A stretch of DNA of 29,215 nt. Origin: a virus. Below are positions 19,331-26,459 of the stretch, in pieces. The notes beneath the pieces are model-generated. The model made no database searches, had not been told where the DNA came from, and saw nothing but the letters and a program-made list of their open reading frames with translations. The first letter of the stretch is position 1. Each line of letters starts with the position of its first letter. Where the stretch lies: positions 1 through 29,215 of the IMG/VR virus record IMGVR_UViG_3300010885_026897, one strand, 5' to 3'. Position numbers and translations under genes: made by a program.

Positions 19331-21310
19331 TTACTCTTTAACATCGGTGTTACGTTGACCCTTTAAATTAATATGTACAGGATCTTTAATTGGTACAGGT
19401 CTAAATAAATTATGTGCTTCTAATATTCCTAATTTTTCCATCTCAGAGGCATTTGGAGTATCAACTGCAATTCCTCTAAAGTGGCTGGGATTTCCTCCCG
19501 GAGCATCTGGATTCACTGGTATGAATATTCCGGCGGCTTTTGGATTAGTAACAGGATCACCGCCTGCTGCCTTCCAACGTTGATATAGAGCACGTTGTTC
19601 CTCTATACTTCTAAACGAGCTAGATATAATAATTGGGCGACCAGTTTTTTGTTTATATTCAACTGCGGCGGCACGAACTGCTTTTTGCATATCATCTGTT
19701 AGTTTGGCAAAATGTGTTGCATCTCCTGTGCCAGAAGTAAACACAATAGAATCAGTTGCTGTTGGATCTGTATCAGTTAATGAAGGATTTGAAGTTGGTT
19801 GATTTGCGCCTGCAACAGTAGATTCATTATCTGTATATTCAGGAGAAAATCCGGTAGTGCTTAAATTCTCATGCTGTGTCCAAGGTTCGTGTATAGGTAC
19901 ACGTTGCATTATTGAAGAAAGAGTACCTGCGGCAAAATAGCTATTTCCTTCCCATCCAACCGATGATTGATTAAACGGAACTGCAAACAAACGTAACGGC
20001 GAAGCTAGTGCTGGTTTTGATTGTTTTGCAGATTTTGCTTGATCGTTTTTTTCATTATTTTTAATTTTAGGAGCACTAAGTTTAATTGCTCCACCAGATG
20101 CAATACCAACTTCAGAAGAGCCTGTTATGTTAACAGACCCTCCTGATAATAAATTAAGATTAGTACCTGCTGTAAAATATAAATCGGTGGTAGAAAAATC
20201 AATTCTTTCTTGCGTTGAAACAGATAAGCCTTTGAGAGATGTCAAATTTAATGCTGTTGAAGAAAATAATCCAATTGTTTCTGAATCAACGTTTACTTTT
20301 TTAAATCCTTTTATATTAACATTATTGCCTGCTTCAATATTAAAATTTCTGCCTGCTCTTAAATTAAAATCTTGTTCACTATGTATACTGACACTGTCTT
20401 GAGCAAAAATATCAATCTTGCCATTTTTTGTTAATTCTATCCAAGCTGTTCCGTCACCATTAGCAATATAAATTAATCCTGCGGTATCATGTAATAATAC
20501 TTGATGTCCGGTGCGAGTTCGAATTCTAACTAACTCATTATTACCGTATTCGTCGCCGTCATCCATTACAAACGTGCTACCGCCTAATCTACTAACTTTA
20601 ATGGTTCTCTTTTTTCCACCGTATTCAATATTAGCTTCTTTACCTGTATCTGTTTTATCAATTGGGCCAGGGGTTGATATACCAAAAACAGCACTAGGGA
20701 CTTCACGACGTGCAGAGCTTGAAGTTACTCCACGTGTTCTATCTTTTAATAATCCCTGTGAGGCTAATCTATCAGCAAAAGGATGAATAGGTCTTCGAGG
20801 ATATTGCCTTGGTGGATTATATTTTTTATCTTTTAAAAATTCGCCGACAGGAAGATATGTTGTTCCGCTACCATATTTTGTTATTTGTTCTGAACTTAGA
20901 TCAGTTGATGGTATTTCGGAAGCGGCAATTCCGGGTACTGATTGATTCTGTAATCTATCTTGTACACATCCTATCCAGAAACCAGAATTAGGATCTCCAT
21001 TAACAAATATAACTAAAACTTGTGTTCCGATATCAGGCGGTACAAACCACATGCCGTAGGCTTTTTGTACATCATTATAGTCAACAGGGTTTTGTCCTTG
21101 AAATTCTACAGAAGTAACTCCGTAAAAAGGACTTAGATATCTTACAGGAATTGCTTCTTGTTCAAATCTCGCCGCATCTCCTACATAGCCTTTTAAAATA
21201 GAAACTTCTAATCCGCCCATTTGACTAGAGTCTAAATGGTTCCTAACTATTGCAAGATACGGGCCGGGACCTTTTACTTTAAACGGAACTCTAGAATTTG
21301 TTGTTGTCAT
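19331..21310 (-). CDS. 5: gp5-like baseplate central spike with C-terminal M15 peptidase domain
   Basis: 659 residues. Residues about 10-140 look like the gp5/VgrG OB-fold domain (PFYGVTSVEFQGQNP, then the IGTQVLVIFVNGDPNSGFWIG segment). About 255-415 carries short alternating repeats of the spike beta-helix type (DFNLRAGRNFNIEAGNNVNI). The C-terminal part, about 528-650, is an M15-type (VanY / L-Ala-D-Glu endopeptidase-like) zinc peptidase: SSSFRSIEEQRALY, then S609-H610-x-x-G-x-A-x-D617 and D643-x-x-H646. The predicted zinc ligands are H610, D617 and H646; D643 stands where M15C enzymes have their catalytic Asp. In T4 gp5 the peptidoglycan hydrolase is a lysozyme between the OB fold and the helix; here no lysozyme is seen and the peptidase follows the helix. 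The likely role is piercing and local wall digestion during infection. The ATG overlaps the previous stop (ATGA). Confidence 0.85.
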   Translation of the reverse strand: MTTTNSRVPFKVKGPGPYLAIVRNHLDSSQMGGLEVSILKGYVGDAARFEQEAIPVRYLSPFYGVTSVEFQGQNPVDYNDVQKAYGMWFVPPDIGTQVLVIFVNGDPNSGFWIGCVQDRLQNQSVPGIAASEIPSTDLSSEQITKYGSGTTYLPVGEFLKDKKYNPPRQYPRRPIHPFADRLASQGLLKDRTRGVTSSSARREVPSAVFGISTPGPIDKTDTGKEANIEYGGKKRTIKVSRLGGSTFVMDDGDEYGNNELVRIRTRTGHQVLLHDTAGLIYIANGDGTAWIELTKNGKIDIFAQDSVSIHSEQDFNLRAGRNFNIEAGNNVNIKGFKKVNVDSETIGLFSSTALNLTSLKGLSVSTQERIDFSTTDLYFTAGTNLNLLSGGSVNITGSSEVGIASGGAIKLSAPKIKNNEKNDQAKSAKQSKPALASPLRLFAVPFNQSSVGWEGNSYFAAGTLSSIMQRVPIHEPWTQHENLSTTGFSPEYTDNESTVAGANQPTSNPSLTDTDPTATDSIVFTSGTGDATHFAKLTDDMQKAVRAAAVEYKQKTGRPIIISSSFRSIEEQRALYQRWKAAGGDPVTNPKAAGIFIPVNPDAPGGNPSHFRGIAVDTPNASEMEKLGILEAHNLFRPVPIKDPVHINLKGQRNTDVKE

Positions 21311-23295
21311 GCTATGTTATCACCATATACTATTTTATCGATTAGGCCAACGCTAATTACCGGAGTTGCATCATCATCCGGTTGTGCAGGCAATCTTAAT
21401 AGTTTAAGTTTTTGTTTAAACTGCCCGTCTGAAAACCTACTTACTACTTCTTTAACACGATAAAACCCACTCCACTCTAAGTCTTTCGGTGGTGGTTTTA
21501 ATAATCCAGTTGTTGCATCATAGTCTACAGGATTCTTAAAAGATAATCTTATCATTATATCACCTTCTAAATGATCGGCTGCTCCTGTGGTTGTAATCCC
21601 CGGAAGACTGCTAGTTTGTACCTGCATATTTCCTAATCCTCCCTGAACTAGAAAAAACGGATCTCCTAATATTTCTATATCTGCTTGCATCATCCCGCTA
21701 TTATCTAATAATGCTTGATGAAAATTTCTAACTAATTCGTAGGCCGCTCCAGAAAATCCTCTAGTAGATCCGCCGCCTGCTTGTCTATTTTCATTCAATG
21801 CTTGATTAACGTACACAGGAGCAGGCCCTAATCCATAGCCAGCTTGTAATTGTGCTTCTTGAGTTTCAGGTGTAAGAAACGGTCCTCGATTGTCTTGATC
21901 CGAATCTCCAATAGTAGCTGTTTGTTTTGTAAAGAAATTCGCACCTTTTCCTAGGTCAGCATTTGGAACAGACTGATAATATAGATAATTAAAATTCAAA
22001 TTAAATGTAATAAGATCTTTATTTTTTCCTGTATAGATCCAATTATATCTTCTGCGAATTCTTTTTAATAAAGGTTTTGAATCTATTTTTTTACTTTGAA
22101 AAAGTGGAATACGTGTGTAATGTAGTTTAAAAGGATAGATATTATATATGTATTTGTAACAATATCGATTTTTTGTTGTATTCCATTCAGAAAGATATTC
22201 AGTTTCTATTCCTATAAAAAAATAATCAACCATACCGTCACTGTCTGGAGGGGTACGTATAGCATTTATTCCGTAACTGCTATCCCGTACAATAGCAGTT
22301 ATAACATCATGTATATTACTACCATTTGAAAACATTATGACAGGAGTACTTGAATCTAGATTTTGTTTACTTCCTATATATGTATTTTTTTTCTTAGTTG
22401 TAGTATCTGTTTTACTGATATTATCATCTGCAGGATTTGAAAACTTTACCTGCATATCATCTTGAAACTTGATATCAACAGACGACATTGCAATTTCAGC
22501 ATCTTCGCTATCTTCAAATCCTGTTCCGGTATTATTTCTTTTCTTAAAGTTAATTTCGTAAATATCATTAAATTTATCTGCTTGGGCTCCTTCAGTTTCT
22601 GAAGAATTAGAGTTAGTTAGATATTTTGCTAGATCAGTTAAAATATTCTTAACTATTCCTCCCTCAATGCTAATACTATTAGTTAACTTATTAGTTTCGC
22701 CAAATGCTAATTCATTAAAAGGTAAACATTTACAAATATAGCGTGTTCCTGTTTCATCTGTTTTAACTTCAATATTTCTAAATATAAAAGGAAAATACCT
22801 AGAAGCAGGTTCTATCATAATAGGACTTAATTCTTGTCCAGTAGCACTATTAGCATCTAGATAACCTACAAATTCTACTTTTAATAAAAACACCGCTGAT
22901 CTAAAATCAGCATATTTTGCTTTAACAGCAGTTTCTTGTAGAGCTCTTAAAAAGCCAGTTAGTCCGAACGGTTCAAATATATCAAAATCTAATGAGGAAG
23001 CCATTGACATTCCGGTCTGTCCGTCAAAACCAATTCTATTTAAAAATTCTATATTATTAAAATAAAAATTATATCTATTAGAGCTACCAAGAATATTATC
23101 TTGTACATCGGCATTAGATTTTCCATAACTCCTTGCTATGACATTTATATTTTCAAGTCCTTTATAATCTGCTTTAGATTTAATTTTTCCCCTAGGAATA
23201 CAGGATAATGTAAAGATAGCATTATAACTTCTAAAATTATGAAGTATATTTTCCGACAGCGCCTGGCTAGAAAAATCTTTAATTGGTGAGGGCAT
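21307..23295 (-). CDS. Baseplate hub protein candidate (gp27 / late-control-D-like)
   Basis: 662 residues; T4 gp27 is 391. Identification is mostly from features shared with hub proteins and from position directly before the spike gene. Around 316-344 there is NGSNIHDVITAIVRDSSYG, a pattern seen in hub domains. At about 541 GDPFFLVQGGLGNMQVQ resembles the 'GDPxxxxxG' strand of gp27/GpD proteins. The C-terminal segment (about 579-637) ends with a Y-R-V-K-E-V-V-S-R-F-S-D-G-Q-F-K-Q-K-L-K-L-L-R pattern, common where the hub barrel closes. In T4 a gp27 trimer binds the gp5 spike and adapts it to the tail tube. The start lies 1 base after the gp53-like stop and the end overlaps the spike gene by 4 bases, suggesting coupled translation and matched amounts. 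No enzymatic motif seen. Confidence 0.55.
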   Translation of the reverse strand: MPSPIKDFSSQALSENILHNFRSYNAIFTLSCIPRGKIKSKADYKGLENINVIARSYGKSNADVQDNILGSSNRYNFYFNNIEFLNRIGFDGQTGMSMASSLDFDIFEPFGLTGFLRALQETAVKAKYADFRSAVFLLKVEFVGYLDANSATGQELSPIMIEPASRYFPFIFRNIEVKTDETGTRYICKCLPFNELAFGETNKLTNSISIEGGIVKNILTDLAKYLTNSNSSETEGAQADKFNDIYEINFKKRNNTGTGFEDSEDAEIAMSSVDIKFQDDMQVKFSNPADDNISKTDTTTKKKNTYIGSKQNLDSSTPVIMFSNGSNIHDVITAIVRDSSYGINAIRTPPDSDGMVDYFFIGIETEYLSEWNTTKNRYCYKYIYNIYPFKLHYTRIPLFQSKKIDSKPLLKRIRRRYNWIYTGKNKDLITFNLNFNYLYYQSVPNADLGKGANFFTKQTATIGDSDQDNRGPFLTPETQEAQLQAGYGLGPAPVYVNQALNENRQAGGGSTRGFSGAAYELVRNFHQALLDNSGMMQADIEILGDPFFLVQGGLGNMQVQTSSLPGITTTGAADHLEGDIMIRLSFKNPVDYDATTGLLKPPPKDLEWSGFYRVKEVVSRFSDGQFKQKLKLLRLPAQPDDDATPVISVGLIDKIVYGDNIA

Positions 23296-23296
23296 A

Positions 23297-23596
23297 TTAA
23301 CTACTCAAACTATTTGTAATAGTTGCTAATGAAGGCAAAAATATAGTAGTTCCCGGTACCATGTCAAATACAGGATCTCTAATTATGTCTTTATTTCTAA
23401 CAGAAAATACCCACCAATATCCGACATCCCCATACATATCATAGGCTAACAAGTCAGGACGATTTTCATATTTTGGATCTATGTCATATTCTATATCATC
23501 TTTTTCCGCTGGAATGTTTCTAAAATTTATTACATCAAGGTATCCGCTAGTAAATGATGTTTTATAATACGGACTATTAGAAGTATATGTTGTCAT
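23297..23596 (-). CDS. 53: Baseplate wedge protein gp53-like, short (99 residues)
   Basis: T4 gp53 is 196 residues and, with gp6 and gp25, forms the inner wedge; this one is about half as long. The central part (ENRPDLLAYDMYGDVGYWW, about residues 45-64) and the end (R-D-P-V-F-D-M-V-P-G-T-T-I-F-L-P-S) have the gp53 pattern, which also resembles a LysM fold ('gD..yWw.i...N...dP...v.G..l.iP'). The start codon overlaps the gp48-like stop as TAATG. A strong AGGAGG ribosome site lies at 23606-23611, inside the preceding gene. The context between gp48/54-like and hub genes supports the call. Confidence 0.72.
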   Translation of the reverse strand: MTTYTSNSPYYKTSFTSGYLDVINFRNIPAEKDDIEYDIDPKYENRPDLLAYDMYGDVGYWWVFSVRNKDIIRDPVFDMVPGTTIFLPSLATITNSLSS

Positions 23597-24366
23597 TAAA
23601 TATAACCTCCTGAATTCCTATACTTGCCGTTGAGCCAGTCAGGAACATTATACTTGAATAATTCGGCTCTACTATACATTGGTAAAAATGACATTGAAAA
23701 TGTCGATAATATCGGTACTAGATTTTTTCCAAAATTAGAAGAATATTCATTTTCTGAAGGAGTGACTAAGGCAGTTGTGCTTTGATAATAGTCAACAGAA
23801 TCAGGAAGATCCACTTTAAAACTTGTAAGTACGACAGGAATATTGTTTAAAATATCATCCCCAAAAGCATACAATTTACATACAGGAGGCGGCGCTCCGG
23901 CATTGGGATCATCACCTACTCTCATTTTTGTCAAAGATTTTAATGCGTGAACTACAGCAAGATATAATTCAGCATCTTGATTATTTTGTACCGACCATTT
24001 TGCACTCATTGAAATATTTCCAACGGAACTCGATTTATATGTGTTGATTGGATAATTGGAATGCATTACATTTTGAGTAGTATACGAAGCAGAATTATCG
24101 TAACTAATTGCCGGAGTATAAGGGAACACAATGGCTCCTGATTCAATTCCATTTCCAACAAACTCATACTGACCACCTTGTGTAAACTGTGTAGTATATT
24201 CAATTGGAATGAGTAATCGAGCTTTATAATTTAACAGCGATTTACCATTAAACACTACAGCGGCAGTATTATCAGTTTTTTTGAAAAACTTTGAAACTAA
24301 TGCCCTTCCCTGATTCGAAGCTAGAAAGGCTCCACCCGCAATAGCCGCAATACCTAATTTATTCAT
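23596..24366 (-). CDS. Tail tube cap / tube initiator protein, gp48/gp54 type
   Basis: 256 residues from the ATG at 24366. A TTG three bases upstream would add one residue, but the AAGGGG ribosome site spaces correctly to the ATG. Conserved marks: F-P-Y-T-P (about 81-85), H-S-N-Y-P (about 102-106), Q-N-N-Q-D-A-E-L-Y-L-A-V-V-H followed by TKM, G-A-P-P-P-V (about 157-162), and N-I-P-V-V-L-T-S-F followed by LPDSVDYY (about 187-194). This set is typical of the gp48/gp54 proteins that sit on the hub and start tail-tube polymerisation. T4 gp48 is 364 and gp54 320 residues, so this one is short. Which of the two it replaces is not decidable here; only one such gene lies in the window. The N-terminus has a small hydrophobic, Gly/Ala-rich stretch (residues 4-16). 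Confidence 0.75.
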   Translation of the reverse strand: MNKLGIAAIAGGAFLASNQGRALVSKFFKKTDNTAAVVFNGKSLLNYKARLLIPIEYTTQFTQGGQYEFVGNGIESGAIVFPYTPAISYDNSASYTTQNVMHSNYPINTYKSSSVGNISMSAKWSVQNNQDAELYLAVVHALKSLTKMRVGDDPNAGAPPPVCKLYAFGDDILNNIPVVLTSFKVDLPDSVDYYQSTTALVTPSENEYSSNFGKNLVPILSTFSMSFLPMYSRAELFKYNVPDWLNGKYRNSGGYI

Positions 24367-24373
24367 CAACTTT

Positions 24374-24379
24374 CCCCTT
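24374..24379 (-). promoter_or_regulatory. Ribosome binding site that decides the gp48/54-like start
   Basis: The minus strand reads AAGGGG, 7 bases before the ATG at 24366 but only 4 before the alternative TTG at 24369. The ATG is therefore the better start. Confidence 0.65.
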
Positions 24380-24385
24380 ATGCCA

Positions 24386-24391
24386 TATTTA
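24386..24391 (-). promoter_or_regulatory. Candidate late promoter box for the baseplate operon
   Basis: The minus strand reads GGTTAAATATGG here. The TAAATA core matches the 3' six bases of the T4 late box. It is 19 bases before the gp48/54-like ATG, similar to the 24-base spacing before gp6, and would give a leader just long enough for the AAGGGG site. The match is partial (first two consensus bases differ), so this is tentative. Confidence 0.3.
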
Positions 24392-24394
24392 ACC

Positions 24395-24402
24395 TATAAA
24401 TA
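24395..24402 (+). promoter_or_regulatory. T4 late-promoter consensus octamer facing the sigma factor gene
   Basis: Perfect TATAAATA on the plus strand, about 80 bases before the ATG of the gp55-like gene. If used, late sigma factor would help transcribe its own gene. In DNA this AT-rich one perfect octamer in a 116-base gap is only mildly unexpected. Confidence 0.38.
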
Positions 24403-24427
24403 AAGTGCATATATAATTATCAATTGG

Positions 24428-24455
24428 TTGACATACAGAATATATATGTTATACT
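24428..24455 (+). promoter_or_regulatory. sigma70-type promoter for the gp55-like gene
   Basis: TTGACA at 24428-24433, a 16-base spacer, and TATACT at 24450-24455, close to the bacterial housekeeping consensus. Transcription would begin near 24462, giving a leader of about 20 bases with AAAGGA before the ATG at 24483. It lies in the divergent gap between the structural and replication/transcription genes and fits early or middle expression by unmodified host polymerase. Confidence 0.65.
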
Positions 24456-24482
24456 CTAGTATATAAAGGAAGTCACAACAAG

Positions 24483-25397
24483 ATGACATTGAACAATACC
24501 ATATCAAATAGAAAAGTAAAATATCTCAATAACAGAGATTTATTATCAGAAATACACAAAAGTAAATGTAGTTTTAGCACTTTTACTAAACCAGAATATA
24601 GTCAATATGATCTTATTTTAAACAATTTAGATAAGATAAACATACGAACTATAGCAGAAGCAAAAAGAAATCGAGCAAAGAGATTAGGACTACAAGCATT
24701 TGTTATAGCTAGAAATACAGGCGATAAAAAAGTAAAACTAGCAGAATTAATTCCAGATTATAAAAAAATTCCAAAAGCAGATGTTATTATACGAATAATG
24801 ACATTTGAACATATTCCGTTGGCTCCCGGAAGAAAGAAAACTACTAAGACCACAGCAGATAGCCACGATAAAGTAAATTTTCCACCGTTTCAACATTTTA
24901 AATTTGATGAAGAAGATCCGGAAAAGTTAGTATGTGTAGGTAAAAGCCACTGGAAAGGTACTGTAGATGTTGGTAATTTTTCTAAAGATCACGGTAGAAT
25001 AACTGAAGAACTAGGAAAAATGTATATTAAACTTTCAGAACGTTATGCCCAACGTAGCAATTGGCGTGGCTATACTTATGTTGAAGAAATGAAAGGTCAA
25101 GCAATTTTACAACTAAGTCAAATCGGACTACAATTTGACGAATCAAAATCAGAAAATCCGTTTGCTTATTATACCGCCGCAGTTACAAATTCATTTACTC
25201 GTGTACTAAATTTAGAAAAGAAAAATCAAAATATTAGAGACGATTTGTTAGAAGAAGCCGGATTAACACCTAGTATGACTAGACAAAACAGTCAAGAATT
25301 TGCTGAAGAAATCGCTCGCCAAGCCGAAATTTATAAAAACTTTCGCATGCCAAAAAGTGAAGAAACTCCCGTTGGTGATGAAGAAGAAGATGCTTGA
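24483..25397 (+). CDS. 55: gp55-like late sigma factor with N-terminal extra domain
   Basis: 304 residues; T4 gp55 is 185. The C-terminal half matches the gp55 pattern, a reduced sigma70 region 2: I-T-E-E-L-G-K-M-Y-I-K-L-S-E-R (172-187), N-W-R-G-Y-T-Y-V-E-E-M (193-203), FDESKSENPFAYYTAAVTNS (218-237), then T-R-V-L-N-L-E-K-K. In T4, gp55 lets host RNA polymerase recognise the TATAAATA late promoter with gp33 and the gp45 clamp. Residues 1-155 are a separate-looking domain with conserved-looking blocks (YLNNRDLLSEIHKSK; MTFEHIPLAPGRKK at 106-119; KVNFPPFQHFKF); I do not know its function. The C-terminus is very acidic (EETPVGDEEEDA), with no obvious hydrophobic clamp-binding tail. A ribosome site AAGGA is 12 bases upstream. 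The frame is continuous across the joint, so this is a true fusion if the sequence is correct. Confidence 0.83.
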   Translation: MTLNNTISNRKVKYLNNRDLLSEIHKSKCSFSTFTKPEYSQYDLILNNLDKINIRTIAEAKRNRAKRLGLQAFVIARNTGDKKVKLAELIPDYKKIPKADVIIRIMTFEHIPLAPGRKKTTKTTADSHDKVNFPPFQHFKFDEEDPEKLVCVGKSHWKGTVDVGNFSKDHGRITEELGKMYIKLSERYAQRSNWRGYTYVEEMKGQAILQLSQIGLQFDESKSENPFAYYTAAVTNSFTRVLNLEKKNQNIRDDLLEEAGLTPSMTRQNSQEFAEEIARQAEIYKNFRMPKSEETPVGDEEEDA

Positions 25398-25423
25398 CTT
25401 TTTTAGGAAAGTTGTGCTATAGT
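25394..25423 (+). promoter_or_regulatory. sigma70-type promoter for gp47-gp46
   Basis: TTGACT at 25394-25399, an 18-base spacer, and TATAGT at 25418-25423. The -35 element overlaps the last codon of the sigma factor gene. Transcription would start near 25430, just before or at the GGAG (25431-25434) that lies 11 bases from the ATG, so the leader would be very short. Confidence 0.5.
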
Positions 25424-25445
25424 TGTACTAGGAGAATAACATCTG

Positions 25446-26459
25446 ATGGCCCTTTTTAAGAAAGTAGCGTGTTTTACGGATATACATTTTGGACTAAAAT
25501 CAAATAGTCAAACCCATAATCAGGACTGCGAAGAATTTGTAGATTGGTTTATTGAACAGGCAAAATTGCAAAACTGCGAAACCTGCATATTCCTAGGTGA
25601 TTGGCATCACAACCGCAATAGCATTAACTTAATTACTCTAGATACTAGTATACGATGTTTGGAAAAATTAGGGGCGGCCTTTGAGCAGTTCTTTTGGTTT
25701 CCAGGCAATCACGATCTATTCTATAAAGACAAGCGTGACATTCATTCCAGTGCCTTTGGTCGGCACATTCCAGGAGTTACCGTTGTAGACGGTCTTACAA
25801 CTCTTGATGATGTCACCCTGGTCCCTTGGCTAGTAGGAGAGGAGTGGAAAAAGATGAAGACCCTTACCAGTAGATATGTGTTTGGTCATTTTGAACTTCC
25901 TAGTTTTTATATGAATGCTATGGTGCAAATGCCGGATCACGGAGAACTACAACGTAGTGACTTATCTAAACCAGAATATGTATTTTCAGGCCACTTCCAT
26001 AAAAGACAACATAGAGGAAATGTAGTTTATATAGGTAATGCATTTCCACACAATTTTGCAGATACATGGGATGATGAGCGGGGAATGATGTTTATGGAGT
26101 GGGGTGGGACTCCAGAATACTTAACATGGGATAATGCTCCTAAATTCCGTACCATTAAACTTAGTAAACTAATCGACGAAAAAGATACGGTTATGAAAAG
26201 TAAAATGTATTTGAAGGTTAATTTAGATATTGATATCAGTTACGAAGAAGCAAATTTCATTAAAGAAAGTTTTATTAAAGAACACGACATAAGAGAAATT
26301 AGTCTAATTCAAGAAAAAATTAGTTTAGATAATAGCACAGATGATGCCCCAGATACTGCCTTTGAATCAGTTGATCAAATTGTTACAGAACAACTAGTAA
26401 ACATCGAAAGCGACACCATAGATAAAAACAAACTATTAGAAATATATCACAGTTTATAA
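25446..26459 (+). CDS. 47: Recombination endonuclease subunit gp47 (SbcD/Mre11 nuclease)
   Basis: 337 residues; T4 gp47 is 339. All calcineurin-like phosphoesterase motifs are present in order: D12-I-H14, G-D52-W-H54, G-N88-H89-D90, G-H148-F-E and G-H183-F-H185-K-R. These bind the two metal ions of the nuclease. In T4, gp47 works with the gp46 ATPase to resect double-strand ends, providing 3' single strands for UvsX-driven recombination and recombination-dependent replication, and it contributes to host DNA breakdown. The C-terminal part (from about 250) would carry the gp46 contact. The stop overlaps the gp46 start as TAATG, so the two subunits are probably made together. Confidence 0.97.
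   Translation: MALFKKVACFTDIHFGLKSNSQTHNQDCEEFVDWFIEQAKLQNCETCIFLGDWHHNRNSINLITLDTSIRCLEKLGAAFEQFFWFPGNHDLFYKDKRDIHSSAFGRHIPGVTVVDGLTTLDDVTLVPWLVGEEWKKMKTLTSRYVFGHFELPSFYMNAMVQMPDHGELQRSDLSKPEYVFSGHFHKRQHRGNVVYIGNAFPHNFADTWDDERGMMFMEWGGTPEYLTWDNAPKFRTIKLSKLIDEKDTVMKSKMYLKVNLDIDISYEEANFIKESFIKEHDIREISLIQEKISLDNSTDDAPDTAFESVDQIVTEQLVNIESDTIDKNKLLEIYHSL

Noticed and set aside
19328-19333. TAAATA box before gp25 as a late promoter
   Set aside because: It lies so close to the ATG that transcription would start almost at the start codon, and it overlaps the gp5 stop codon.
24367-24369. TTG as start of the gp48/54-like gene
   Set aside because: The next codon is ATG and the AAGGGG site spaces correctly to the ATG (7 bases) but not to the TTG (4 bases).
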